Shown in pieces: positions 34,258 through 43,378 of a stretch of DNA of 64,000 nt; positions within the stretch are counted from its first letter, which is position 1, and each line of letters opens with the position of its first letter. The DNA is from Candidatus Micrarchaeota archaeon CG1_02_47_40 (GTDB taxonomy: Archaea > Micrarchaeota > Micrarchaeia > Anstonellales > CG1-02-47-40). The stretch is taken from positions 1 through 64,000 of the forward strand of contig MNVE01000003.1 in NCBI GenBank assembly GCA_001871475.1. The letters run 5' to 3'. The notes beneath the pieces were generated by a model, which saw only the letters and a program-made list of their open reading frames with translations, made no database searches and had not been told where the DNA came from. The position numbers were made by a program, and so were the translations under genes.

Positions 34258-36336
34258 ATGCATGATAATCAGAAGAGCATGAAAGCACTAACGTATTTAG
34301 CCGTATTTGCGTTTCTTTTCACCTCTGCCTGCTTTTCCTTCTCCCCATCCGATTACCTTTATTCAAGCGAGCCTGCCTCAACCATCACAAGCATAAAATT
34401 CATCCTGAACGGCACAAATTACGAGCTCGTTTCCTTTGGCGGGGTTGAAACCTTCCTGCTTGCAAACTCCACTCCCCTGAATGAAACTGCCAAGATAGAG
34501 CCGGTAATGAGCGCATATTCAATGCTTTATATCTACCCAAACCAGTCCGAAATAGATGCCGCAAGGCTTGCTTTAATAAAATTCAACGACTCGCGCAACT
34601 ACAATACCTCATTAACTGGTAAAAAAGGAGCCGAAGACTACTGCGAGCAGTCCCTGACGCTTAAAGCAATGCCCTGCAGAAACATCTCAACCTGCTACAT
34701 GACTGCCACCCTGACATGCATGCGCTACGACCCGGGCAGCTGCGACGTTGCCATGCTTGCAAACGCCACGCTGGAATTCGCGCTTGCCACAACTGCGCTT
34801 GATGATGAGGTGGAATACGCAAACTCCGCCTTCCTCTCAATGAATTTCAATAACATAGTGGGAAAGCTAAATGACATTTCAGCAGAAGTGCCCAACATGA
34901 GAAAGAATGCCGATGCAATAATAGGAAGCAAGCTGCGTTATGACCCTACTTGCGGCACATGCTATGCCTTCTGTCCAATAATCCCAATAGACCTAAATGC
35001 CCTCAACGATGCAAGCGCGAAAACAAATACGCTCAAAACGAAAGTGGCGGTGATTTCAAACATACACAAAACTTCCGAGCAGATTGCAAACTTCACGAAA
35101 AGCCGGCTTGAGCGCAAAGTGAATACAGTGCTTTCAGGCTCATACGGGAAAACATTCACGGATTTGCAGGCGCAGGTGCGCAACACGATAGACTCTGCGC
35201 TGGAAGCGCAAAAACTCGTCTACGACGCCTCATTCAACAAGGACGTTTCGGAAATCGGGGAGCTGACGCTTGACATACAGCAGAGCATCTCATCAAACCG
35301 CTTCATGGGGCTGAATGCGGACTTTGAGCAGTACCGCATAATCACAAACCGCCTTAATAACACACTCAAAAATTTCACAGAGCCATACGATTCCACAATG
35401 GCGATAAAGGAAAACGTAAGCTCAATGCTGATTATGGCAGAATGGGTGACGGACAGGACGAACCTTGAGGAGGTTACGCAATACAACCAGCTCAAGATAG
35501 ACGAATACGCAATAGGCAAGCAGTTCAAGCCGCCCATGTCCATCTCCTCCTACCGCACCCTTTATTACAATTATTCCACTCTTATGAATGAAACGCAGTC
35601 ATACATGGGCAGGCATGTATCCGCAAAGAACACCCTCTACTGGCTTGTCGGAAATATAGGAAGGGCATCAGTTGACGGAGTGCTGAAGCTGACAGACCCC
35701 TTCATGGAAGTGAATTACCAGACGAGGAAAACGTATTCATCAATAATTCCTCCAATCCTTCTCATCTTAACTGACTTCTCACTAATCTCGCTTGCACTTG
35801 TAGTGTTTGCGGGATTAATCGTGCGCATGAGAAAGTACTTCATCCGCAGGATAATACTCCTTGGGTGGGCGGCTGTGCTCTTAACATTCATAATGGTGCT
35901 TGCAATCGCCTCGCTTGGCTTTTACTCCCTCCTAAACTCCGCCTCTCACGCCGCAACCTTCTCCGAGTTTGGCAGCGAGCTTTCAAAATACAATGAGAGC
36001 GTAATCATCATTGACTCTTCAAACTCAACAGCCGGCGCAGCCGCCTCCTTAAACTCGTGCGCAGGCAAAGTGGCGCTAGCTCTTTCCAAGCTCAACATAA
36101 GCGCAGTGCAATACTCAATTGACGGCGCTGTCTGCCGCTATGGAACCGCCCCGACAGTGCAGACAACAACGGAGGAGTGCTGGAAGCTCATCGGCGACGT
36201 TCCGGTATTCACGCTTGCATATTCGCCGAAGAACACCACCCCGCAGTTCTCGGTAGTATACACAAAAGAGGTGCTGGTCGCAGGCGACGCGCGCTACATA
36301 AGCCGCTGCGATCTTGCAAACGTCCTCAAAGGCTGA
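34258..36336 (+). CDS. Membrane protein with large helical ectodomain, unknown family
   Basis: The 692-residue protein has a signal sequence (LTYLAVFAFLFTSACFSF), an ectodomain of about 470 residues with many N-x-S/T sites and paired cysteines (YDPTCGTCYAFCP), and long helices. Two membrane segments at about residues 500-525 and 535-565 follow, then an outside C-terminal domain of about 120 residues with a CxxxC-type pair. I do not recognise a family. The next gene begins four bases after its stop and is also a membrane protein, so the two are probably partners in one complex. Confidence 0.75.
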   Translation: MHDNQKSMKALTYLAVFAFLFTSACFSFSPSDYLYSSEPASTITSIKFILNGTNYELVSFGGVETFLLANSTPLNETAKIEPVMSAYSMLYIYPNQSEIDAARLALIKFNDSRNYNTSLTGKKGAEDYCEQSLTLKAMPCRNISTCYMTATLTCMRYDPGSCDVAMLANATLEFALATTALDDEVEYANSAFLSMNFNNIVGKLNDISAEVPNMRKNADAIIGSKLRYDPTCGTCYAFCPIIPIDLNALNDASAKTNTLKTKVAVISNIHKTSEQIANFTKSRLERKVNTVLSGSYGKTFTDLQAQVRNTIDSALEAQKLVYDASFNKDVSEIGELTLDIQQSISSNRFMGLNADFEQYRIITNRLNNTLKNFTEPYDSTMAIKENVSSMLIMAEWVTDRTNLEEVTQYNQLKIDEYAIGKQFKPPMSISSYRTLYYNYSTLMNETQSYMGRHVSAKNTLYWLVGNIGRASVDGVLKLTDPFMEVNYQTRKTYSSIIPPILLILTDFSLISLALVVFAGLIVRMRKYFIRRIILLGWAAVLLTFIMVLAIASLGFYSLLNSASHAATFSEFGSELSKYNESVIIIDSSNSTAGAAASLNSCAGKVALALSKLNISAVQYSIDGAVCRYGTAPTVQTTTEECWKLIGDVPVFTLAYSPKNTTPQFSVVYTKEVLVAGDARYISRCDLANVLKG

Positions 36337-36340
36337 TTTT

Positions 36341-36814
36341 ATGGCGCTTGAAAAGAGAACCCAGAACGCGATACTCATATTCCTCCTTGCAGTCGTGCTT
36401 CTGCTTGCCGCTCTTTTTTTCCTAAAAAACCAGGACAATGAAATAACCACGGAAGAATTTCTAAAGTCAGTAGAAAGTTCAGAGAAGTTTGTGCTGGTGC
36501 AGGATTTGAGGGGCGCTGAAAATACGGAGCAGAGGCGCGCTGTAATAAACTGCGGAATTGACCTGGCAGGCTCCTTAGGCTTACTTGGAAAGGAGCCGGA
36601 AAACATAAAAATAGCCGCTTACGAGGGGGAGAACTGCATCATTGAGAACAGGACAACGTCAATTGCAGAATGCGAGCCGCTGAAATGGGGCGCGATAGCA
36701 TTCAATGTAAAGTACGGGCAGGAAGGCACCAAATTCTACCCAAACCGCGCAGAAATAGAAGTTTCTCCCATATATGGGGGAAGGTGCCTGATAAGCGCGG
36801 GGCAGGCAGAGTGA
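36341..36814 (+). CDS. Single-pass membrane protein, partner of the preceding gene
   Basis: The product (157 residues from ATG 36341) has one N-terminal membrane helix (AILIFLLAVVLLLAALFFL) and an outside domain of about 120 residues with four cysteines (NCGIDL, GENCII, AECEPL, GRCLIS). It is not a recognised family. Its position four bases after the preceding stop, and the shared topology, suggest co-translation and interaction. It is followed, after four bases, by argG on the same strand. Confidence 0.7.
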   Translation: MALEKRTQNAILIFLLAVVLLLAALFFLKNQDNEITTEEFLKSVESSEKFVLVQDLRGAENTEQRRAVINCGIDLAGSLGLLGKEPENIKIAAYEGENCIIENRTTSIAECEPLKWGAIAFNVKYGQEGTKFYPNRAEIEVSPIYGGRCLISAGQAE

Positions 36815-36818
36815 GTTT

Positions 36819-38063
36819 TTGAATATGGAAACCCTTTTGCAGAGGATAAGGCGGCTTTCAGGCGACGAATACTCACAAGTCCGCAAGGCAGTCGTCGCAT
36901 ACTCGGGGGGAGTTGATTCAACTGCGACTGCCCTTCTTCTTGGCGAGCTTGGGATTGAAGTTATAACCGTCAGCCTGGATTTGGGGCAGGGCATTTCGCA
37001 GGCAAAGAGGAATGCGCCTCTTGTTTCCAAAAAGAATTTCTTCTTTGATGCGAAAGAGCAATTGCTTGAATACGCAAAAAAGGCAGTCTGGGCAAACAGC
37101 ATGTTCAAAGGGCACCCAAACGGGGAAGGGCTCTCAAGGCCGCTCATTGCGCTCTATCTTGTCCAAGCTGCTGAAAAGGAGGGGGCGCAGGCGGTTGTGC
37201 ACGGCTCTTCCGGGGTTGGCAACGACCAGTTCAGGATGGACAATGCGATAAGGGTGCTTGCGCCGCAGCTTCACATAATCGCCCCGGTGCGCGACTGGAA
37301 TCTCTCAAGGGAGGATTCGGTTTCCTACCTGCAAAAAAGAAAGGTGAAAATCAAAATAGAAGGGAAGAAGCCCTTTTCAGTGGATGAAAACTTCTGGTGC
37401 CGCACCATACGCTACGGAGCGCTTTCCGAGGATGATTTTGGAGTTCCGCAGGAAGCATATGCCTGGACATGTGCCCCCTCGGCGTGTCCTTCTCTGCCAG
37501 TGAAGGTTTCTTTCCAGTTTGAAAACGGCTTTCCCACCAAGGCAATAATCGGGGAGGGAAAGGGAAAAAAGGAATTTTCAGGCGTTCCCATGTTTGAGGC
37601 GCTCAATAAAATAGGGGGGGAGAACGGAATAGGCAGGCAAAACTGCATAGAAGATAAAATAGTCGGGCTCAAGTCGCATGAAGTGTTTGAGTGCCCTGCT
37701 GCCAGCATAATCAGCTTTGCGCATAAAGAGCTTGAGCGCCTAACCCTAACTTCGGCAGAGCTTGACATGAAGGATTACATTGACCATTCCTGGGCAAGGC
37801 TGGTGTTTAGGGGGGGCTGGTACACAAGGTTGCGCAATTCCACGGAGGCTTTCATTTCGCAGACACAGGGGGCGGTGTGCGGCACAGTGGAGCTTTCTCT
37901 CTGCAGGGGCGGCATAACACTGCTTTCAATGAAATCCCCGCACGCGCTTTACGATTCGCGCCTCTCCTCGCGCGAGGGAACCTTCAATCAAAGAGATTCG
38001 CGCACCTTTGCGAAATTATACGGTCTGCAGGACGTAATTGCTTATAGGATGGATTTGGAGTAG
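36819..38063 (+). CDS. argG: Argininosuccinate synthase
   Basis: The 414-residue product is an ATP-pyrophosphatase-fold enzyme that joins citrulline and aspartate in arginine synthesis. The P-loop is AVVAYSGGVDSTATALLL. HGSSGVGNDQFRMDNAIR is the aspartate/citrulline loop (HGxTGKGNDQxR in most relatives), SVDENFWCRTIRYGAL is the SxDxNxWxRSxEG-type segment, and SPHALYDSRLSS is near the C-terminus. Two changes from the consensus (SSGV for CTGK and no second Glu in the E-G pair) are worth noting but do not remove obvious catalytic residues. argH is not in the window, and the neighbours are membrane proteins rather than arginine genes. Confidence 0.88.
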   Translation: MNMETLLQRIRRLSGDEYSQVRKAVVAYSGGVDSTATALLLGELGIEVITVSLDLGQGISQAKRNAPLVSKKNFFFDAKEQLLEYAKKAVWANSMFKGHPNGEGLSRPLIALYLVQAAEKEGAQAVVHGSSGVGNDQFRMDNAIRVLAPQLHIIAPVRDWNLSREDSVSYLQKRKVKIKIEGKKPFSVDENFWCRTIRYGALSEDDFGVPQEAYAWTCAPSACPSLPVKVSFQFENGFPTKAIIGEGKGKKEFSGVPMFEALNKIGGENGIGRQNCIEDKIVGLKSHEVFECPAASIISFAHKELERLTLTSAELDMKDYIDHSWARLVFRGGWYTRLRNSTEAFISQTQGAVCGTVELSLCRGGITLLSMKSPHALYDSRLSSREGTFNQRDSRTFAKLYGLQDVIAYRMDLE

Positions 38064-38200
38064 AGGGAAGTCCTTATTTTGAAAAAATCCGATATTTTCT
38101 CATTTTTCCCCTCTTTTTTCAAAATTTTCCCTTCTTTTTCACATCCCTTTTAAAGCTTATTTTTTCATATAAAATAACCAATAAATATTTCTTTAGAGGA
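38064..38200 (+). terminator. T-rich spacer after argG
   Basis: The spacer has several T-runs (TTTTTT at about 38108-38120) suited to archaeal termination, then a TATA-like region AAATAAATATTT just before the next gene's GAGGAG ribosome site. No gene is seen in it. Confidence 0.45.
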
Positions 38201-38211
38201 GAGTGGGAAGG

Positions 38212-39930
38212 ATGGCTGAACTAAAAACCGGTCAGGCGCCAAATGGTCAAAATATTGCCGCTTCAAACGGAGTCAAGACATTTTTCAACACATTCATCAG
38301 CGGCAATAATAGGACTTTTCTTGAAAACGACTGGAGAAAAACAATGGGCAAAAACGGGGAGAATTTTTTTGGAAAGCCTCCTGCGGAGCAGAACAGACTT
38401 TTTGTTTTATTTGCAGGGCAAGCCAGGGAATACGGAATCCCGCGCATGGAAAAGCTGAAATTCATACGCGAAAAGCAGTACGAGCACCGCATAAAACATC
38501 CGCAGGAGATGGGAAAAAACCAGCTCCCATGCCTTGTTTTCATAACAAACGGACCAAGTGCGCACAGGGCATTCAACAACAGGTTCAAATACACTGAAAA
38601 CGGAACACTTTTTAACGGAACTTTTGCGCTTGCATCAATCTCCGCAAACCCGCAAGAAGCAAAATCAAATCAGGATTTTCAGGCGGTTTATTATATCCTA
38701 AATCACAATGCGCATGAAAGTGTAACAAGAAATAACAATCATATGCCCCCCTACATAATCGTCTGCACCCAATGCAAAAACGGCGATGAAGCATCTTTTC
38801 TTGAAGCCGCAGAGCTTTCTCTTGCGCGCACTAAAAAACTCCGCAAAGACGCAACAAGTGCGGGGCACCTGTTTGTCGGGCGGACATGGAAATTCCAGGT
38901 AGGAAAAACAAATGCAAACGTGCATCTGCCCGCGGTAGTCCATGCCATTGGCGAGAGGCGCTTTTACGTAGTAGAAAAGAAAAAGGGCAGGGGCGGCTTA
39001 AAGAAGCTCCCCTTTGAGGATTGGTGCGCCCAAAAAGGGATTTCAGAACATCCAATAGTCGCAAAACATCTTGAAAATCTCCGCCTTCACGCACAGGATG
39101 AACATTATGTGAAGGCGCTTGAGACTGCTTCTGCATCCGTAATCTGGGAGTGCACGGATTCAAGACGGTTTCCCGAACTGACTGCAACTACATACCGGCT
39201 GATTGGCAGCATCCCAAGCGATGAGGAATTTTTGAGAATCGCAAAGGACGGCAAGGTAGAAGAGACTGAATTCGTAATACACGTGAAATGCGGCTACATA
39301 AACACCGCCGTTGCAATCCACAAAATGTTTGACGAAATTCTTAATCGCACCACCACCGGAGAAAAACACATCTCAAGAAAAAGAATTTCCGAAGCATTGA
39401 AAAGAATTCTTAAGGGAAAAACTCCGAGTATGGGCGTAGAAGCGATACTCAACGAGATAGGGGGCGTGAGCGAAACTAACGCAGCGACTTTCAAGAAGCT
39501 TTTCGGCTCATCCGACGATTCAACACGTTCTGTTTTTAGGCACATGTACGCACGCGGGCTTTTTGAAATGAGCGATGGAAAACATCCCCTGCCTTTCATG
39601 ACTGCGGCGAAAACTGTCGTGGATGCACTTGAGGGCATCTGCATAAAAAACTCAAAAGTTGTTCTGCCTAACGGTTTGGAGTCATTTCTCATACACGAGC
39701 AGATTGCAAGAGAGCTGAAAGACCGGCTTCTGCTGCTTCTACAAAACCATGCAGAAGAGATAAAATCAGCTCGCACAGACGGCAAGCTTCCGGACATATC
39801 CGTTACTATGGCGGGGTTGAGCACCGCAAGGAAATGGCTCGTGCCTGATGGAATTTCCGCAGACTTAACCCGAACAGATTCAATTTTAAAGGAAATCCTC
39901 CAAACCGAATTAATGCAAAAAGAACTTTGA
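38212..39930 (+). CDS. Unknown 572-residue protein with beta-carbonic-anhydrase-like Cys/Asp/Arg/His/Cys signature
   Basis: No overall family is recognised. Residues 314-318 read CTDSR and residues 357-360 read HVKC, followed by G. In beta-carbonic anhydrases the zinc ligands are the Cys of CxDSR and the His and Cys of HxxC, and the Asp-Arg pair is the catalytic dyad; the true enzyme encoded 13 bases downstream has CSDSR and HEKC. Spacing here is 43 residues from Cys to His compared with 53 there. The alignment RRFPEL/RVAPEI and ETEFVIHVKCG/TSLIIVLGHEKCG supports a compact or degenerate domain. The regions before (1-300) and after (370-572) are unassigned and mostly helical at the end. ATG 38212 has GGAAGG before it; GTG 38203 is an alternative. 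Confidence 0.6.
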   Translation: MAELKTGQAPNGQNIAASNGVKTFFNTFISGNNRTFLENDWRKTMGKNGENFFGKPPAEQNRLFVLFAGQAREYGIPRMEKLKFIREKQYEHRIKHPQEMGKNQLPCLVFITNGPSAHRAFNNRFKYTENGTLFNGTFALASISANPQEAKSNQDFQAVYYILNHNAHESVTRNNNHMPPYIIVCTQCKNGDEASFLEAAELSLARTKKLRKDATSAGHLFVGRTWKFQVGKTNANVHLPAVVHAIGERRFYVVEKKKGRGGLKKLPFEDWCAQKGISEHPIVAKHLENLRLHAQDEHYVKALETASASVIWECTDSRRFPELTATTYRLIGSIPSDEEFLRIAKDGKVEETEFVIHVKCGYINTAVAIHKMFDEILNRTTTGEKHISRKRISEALKRILKGKTPSMGVEAILNEIGGVSETNAATFKKLFGSSDDSTRSVFRHMYARGLFEMSDGKHPLPFMTAAKTVVDALEGICIKNSKVVLPNGLESFLIHEQIARELKDRLLLLLQNHAEEIKSARTDGKLPDISVTMAGLSTARKWLVPDGISADLTRTDSILKEILQTELMQKEL

Positions 39931-39943
39931 AGGTGATTCCCCC

Positions 39944-40531
39944 ATGGAAGACGCATTAGCCAAACTCTTAAAGGGAAACGAGAATTTCGCATGCAACTCC
40001 TGCCAGGTGAAAGTTTCTCCTGAAAAAAGGCAGGAGCTCTGCAAAGGGCAGTGCCCATCCGCGATAGTGCTTGCCTGCTCGGATTCCCGCGTTGCACCGG
40101 AAATAATATTTGATGCTTCATTAGGGGAAATATTCGTGGTAAGAACCGCAGGCAATGTCCTTGATAAAATCGCGCTCGGCTCAATAGAATATGCCGCCCT
40201 GCACCTTCACACCTCCCTAATAATCGTGCTAGGGCATGAAAAGTGCGGCGCAGTAACTGCCGCCTGCAAGGTGGAAAATGGCGCGCAGGCTGAAAGCCCG
40301 AACATTTCAGCAATATGCAAGAAAATCCTTCCTGCAGTAAAGGCGGCAAAGAAGAAACTTCCTTCCGCAGGCGAGGCGGAGATTATAGAGAAGGCATCGG
40401 CAATAAACGTGAAGAAGGTAATCTCCAAGATAAGGAAAAGCCATATAATCTCAAAACTTCTCTCTGAAGGCAAAATAAAAATCGTCGGGGCAAAACATTC
40501 CATAACCTGCTCAAAAGTTGAAATGCTTTAA
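39944..40531 (+). CDS. Beta-class carbonic anhydrase
   Basis: The 195-residue product catalyses the interconversion of CO2 and bicarbonate with one zinc ion. Ligands are Cys45 (in ACSDSR), His98 and Cys101 (in GHEKCG), with Asp47 and Arg49 as the catalytic dyad. The start LLKGNENF and FVVRTAGNVLDKIALGSIEYA are typical. Length is normal for the small prokaryotic clade. It follows the 572-residue protein by 13 bases and should be co-transcribed with it, which suggests a shared role. Confidence 0.94.
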   Translation: MEDALAKLLKGNENFACNSCQVKVSPEKRQELCKGQCPSAIVLACSDSRVAPEIIFDASLGEIFVVRTAGNVLDKIALGSIEYAALHLHTSLIIVLGHEKCGAVTAACKVENGAQAESPNISAICKKILPAVKAAKKKLPSAGEAEIIEKASAINVKKVISKIRKSHIISKLLSEGKIKIVGAKHSITCSKVEML

Positions 40532-40572
40532 TATCTTCCTCCTTTTTATATCCCTTTTTCCTAATCTAACCC

Positions 40573-43308
40573 ATGGATGACAAAAGCAAGGAAACATACA
40601 AGCTCAAGAAGCAGCTGCGCGAGCTTGCGCACCATTCAGGCGGCAGCACCGAGATGATTTCGGTTTACATCCCGCCAGGCTATCCCATATACGAGACTTC
40701 AAACAAATTAAAGACAGAGCTGGGGCAGGCATCAAACATAAAATCAAAGGGCACGAGGAAAAATGTCACCGATTCGCTTGCAAAAATAATAAATTATCTG
40801 AAAATGTTTCGAGAAACCCCAAAAAACGGCATTGCGATATTCTGCGGAAACATCTCAAGCAACCCCGCCAAAACCGACATAGAGCTTTTTTCCATGTCCC
40901 CACCCGAACCCTTAAATATACAAATTTACCGCTGCGATTCCGCATTCTTTCTGGATCCGATAAGGGATTTGGTTGAGGTGAAGGATACTTACGGAATAGT
41001 TGTGCTGGATGGGCGGGAGGCGACGATTGCAACCGTGAAGGGGAAGTCCATAATCATACTGAAAAGGCTCAACTCAATGGCGCATGCAAAAATAAGGAAA
41101 GGGGGGCAGTGCCTTGCGCCAGACACTTTAATACAGCTTGCAAGCGGCGAACTTTCCCACATTTCCGAAGCACATGCCGGCTCCCTGATAAAGGCGGCAA
41201 ACCTTCAGGATTTCACATCCACTGATTCATTGTGCTCCGACAAATTCACAACGAAGGCGAAAAATGCCTACAAAATAGTGGTTCATGCCCCGAGGATGGA
41301 AATAGAAGCGACCGCATGGCACCGCTTTTTTACTATAACTGAAAACGGAGTGAAGGAAACGTTTGCAAAAGACCTGAAAAGAGGGGACAGGATGCTTATT
41401 GCAAGAAAATTAAACCATTCCGGAGCAGAAGTGAAAACAGAATTCAAACCTTCCTATCGCATGGTTTTAGGGGAAAATGAATTCCTAAAATTGCAGGGAA
41501 GAAGAAAAGAGCTTAAATGGCCGCAGAGTTTAGTGGCAAAAAAACTCGGCATAACTCAAATGGCAGTTTGCAGGATGGAGCGGGGCGAAATTCCGCTTTC
41601 TGCAGGCAAGATACGGGAGCTGTACAAACTTTACGGGCTGTTCCTTGATGAAAAAAGTTTCAGAGTGCCTTCCGTAAGCCTGCCAGAGTGCTACACCGCG
41701 AACCTCTCCTACCTTCTTGGGGTTATTGCAGGCGACGGCACGCTTGACGGGAACAGAATCATAATTTATGAAAGCTACTCCGAGCTTGCGGAAAAATATG
41801 CCCGCATTGCCAAGGAAACGCTCGGGCTTGAGGCAGTATTGCGCAAGGTGGATAAAACAGGGCAAAAAGGCAGTTTTGCGAAAAAAGAGTATTACGAAAT
41901 CCGCCTCTACAGCAAAGACTTCGCAGAGTTTGTAAATTCAGAAATCTCCCAAACAATCTCCTCTTCGGATATAAGATGCGTTCCTTTGCAGATACAAAAG
42001 TCCCCTCTAAACGTCCAGGCATCTTTTCTTTCAGGGCTCTATGATGCCGAAGGATACATTCACGGAAAACGTGTTGAGATTGCAATGCGCTCAAGGGAAA
42101 TGATGCGCCAGCTGCAGGCAATGCTCCTTCGCTTCGGCATCTGTGCATCATATGGGGAAAAGGCGGTGAAGGGAAACCCGCAATGGTTCGTCAGCATAAG
42201 CGACCTGCAATCCCTTAAGAATTTTGAAACGAGCATAGGGTTTTCGAGGGAGGACAAGAAAAACGCGCTTCGAAGAATTGCATCCAGGCGCATGAAGATG
42301 CAATTCGTTGATCAGGTGCCTGTTGATGGCAGGGAGGTTTTCAAATTCGTAAAAACGCTTGGCTTAAAGACAAGCGATTTTCATGCCGCAAGCGATTTTT
42401 TCAGGAACAAAAAGCCACTTGGAAGGGAAGCATTCATAAAAAATATCAGGGGGGTTCTCCTTCAAAGGGCAGAGCGCCTCGGGCAGAAAAAACTGGCGGA
42501 AAAAATGCTTGCAAAGTGGCTGCCGGAACACATAGGAGTGGCAAAAGTATCAGAGAAAATTCCGATATGCACGGAGAGAAAATATTTTGACCTGACCGTT
42601 CCAAACACTTTCAATTTTGTCGCAAACGGCTTCATAGTCCACAACAGCGCCCGCAGATTTGAGCGCCTGATAGAAGAAAGCATAGAAAAATATTACAAGC
42701 GCATCGGGGAAGCGATGGATACCTATTTTCTTACGGGAATAAAGGGAGTGGTGGTGGGCGGTCCCGGGCCTGCAAAAGAGTTTTTCATGCAGGCAAAGCC
42801 CTTCAACTACCAGATAAAGGTGCTTGGGGTTGTTGACACCGGCTACACCGACGAATACGGAGTCCGGGAAACCCTGACAAAAAGCTCCGAGCTGATACAG
42901 GGGCAGGAACTGCTTGAGGAGAAGAAAATAATAGACTCCTTCCTGAAGGAAGTGGCGCACGGAGGGCTTGCAATATATGGAGAGAAAGATGTAAGGGAAG
43001 CAATGGAAAGAAAAGCAATCAAGACTCTCATGGTTTCGGAAGGGCTGCATTACGTGCGCGCAAAATTGATGAATTCAGCAGGGGAGGAAAAATGGGTGAA
43101 TGCGCGCGACGAGGAGGAACTGGCAGAGAAAGCCGAGGCGGAAAAAGGCTTCAAAATAATGGAGAAAAAAGCGCTTCTTGACGATTTGGTTGATTTGGCG
43201 GAAGACAAGGGGATTGAGGTGAAAATAATCTCAAACGAAACGGAGGAAGGGGCGCAGTTTTTGCAGTCTTTCTACGGAATAGGCGCGTTTTTGCATTATC
43301 GAAAGTAG
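40573..43308 (+). CDS. prf1: Peptide chain release factor aRF1 interrupted by an intein
   Basis: The 911-codon frame encodes aRF1 with an internal 512-residue intein. Removing residues 180-691 leaves 399 residues, the normal size. Domain 1 carries NIKS (residues 55-58) for stop-codon reading. Domain 2 carries GGQ (177-179), the loop that triggers peptide release. The C-terminal part, starting SARRFERLIEESIEKYYKRI, contacts RF3-like and ABCE1 factors. The precursor cannot work before splicing because the GGQ loop is cut directly after Gln. The ORF begins after a TATA-like TTTTTATATCC at about 40541-40551. Three 32-base repeats cover the last codons and the spacer behind them. Confidence 0.93.
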   Translation: MDDKSKETYKLKKQLRELAHHSGGSTEMISVYIPPGYPIYETSNKLKTELGQASNIKSKGTRKNVTDSLAKIINYLKMFRETPKNGIAIFCGNISSNPAKTDIELFSMSPPEPLNIQIYRCDSAFFLDPIRDLVEVKDTYGIVVLDGREATIATVKGKSIIILKRLNSMAHAKIRKGGQCLAPDTLIQLASGELSHISEAHAGSLIKAANLQDFTSTDSLCSDKFTTKAKNAYKIVVHAPRMEIEATAWHRFFTITENGVKETFAKDLKRGDRMLIARKLNHSGAEVKTEFKPSYRMVLGENEFLKLQGRRKELKWPQSLVAKKLGITQMAVCRMERGEIPLSAGKIRELYKLYGLFLDEKSFRVPSVSLPECYTANLSYLLGVIAGDGTLDGNRIIIYESYSELAEKYARIAKETLGLEAVLRKVDKTGQKGSFAKKEYYEIRLYSKDFAEFVNSEISQTISSSDIRCVPLQIQKSPLNVQASFLSGLYDAEGYIHGKRVEIAMRSREMMRQLQAMLLRFGICASYGEKAVKGNPQWFVSISDLQSLKNFETSIGFSREDKKNALRRIASRRMKMQFVDQVPVDGREVFKFVKTLGLKTSDFHAASDFFRNKKPLGREAFIKNIRGVLLQRAERLGQKKLAEKMLAKWLPEHIGVAKVSEKIPICTERKYFDLTVPNTFNFVANGFIVHNSARRFERLIEESIEKYYKRIGEAMDTYFLTGIKGVVVGGPGPAKEFFMQAKPFNYQIKVLGVVDTGYTDEYGVRETLTKSSELIQGQELLEEKKIIDSFLKEVAHGGLAIYGEKDVREAMERKAIKTLMVSEGLHYVRAKLMNSAGEEKWVNARDEEELAEKAEAEKGFKIMEKKALLDDLVDLAEDKGIEVKIISNETEEGAQFLQSFYGIGAFLHYRK
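41110..42645 (+). other. Intein with LAGLIDADG homing endonuclease and inserted HTH in aRF1
   Basis: The intein is 512 residues. Block A is CLAPDTLIQLASGE (Cys1). Block B is EATAWHRFFTI (T-x-x-H). The endonuclease motifs are YLLGVIAGDGT and FLSGLYDAEGY, two LAGLIDADG copies with acidic residues. Blocks F and G are ERKYFDLTVPNTFNFVANGF and IVHN, with Ser as the +1 extein residue. An XRE-like helix-turn-helix (WPQSLVAKKLGITQMAVCRM) sits between the splicing and nuclease parts, probably helping DNA recognition. All splice-critical residues are present (Cys1, block B His, terminal His-Asn, Ser+1), so splicing should be active. Confidence 0.93.
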
Positions 43309-43378
43309 GTTCATTTTCATTTTTGCATTACAGAACGTAAGCTCAGTTTCATTTTTGCATTACCTAAATTAAGCTTAT
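43285..43378. repeat. Three 32-base direct repeats over the end of prf1
   Basis: TTGCATTA recurs at 43291, 43323 and 43355, exactly 32 bases apart, each time within a longer similar unit (TTTTTGCATTA then GAACGTAAG- or AAATTAAG-like sequence). Copy one is the last codons of prf1; copies two and three are decayed duplicates in the spacer before the convergent protease gene. Confidence 0.75.

Noticed and set aside
39294-40349. 351-codon minus-strand frame across the 572-residue protein and carbonic anhydrase
   Set aside because: It overlaps two genes on the other strand, one with an intact active site, and its translation has no domain.
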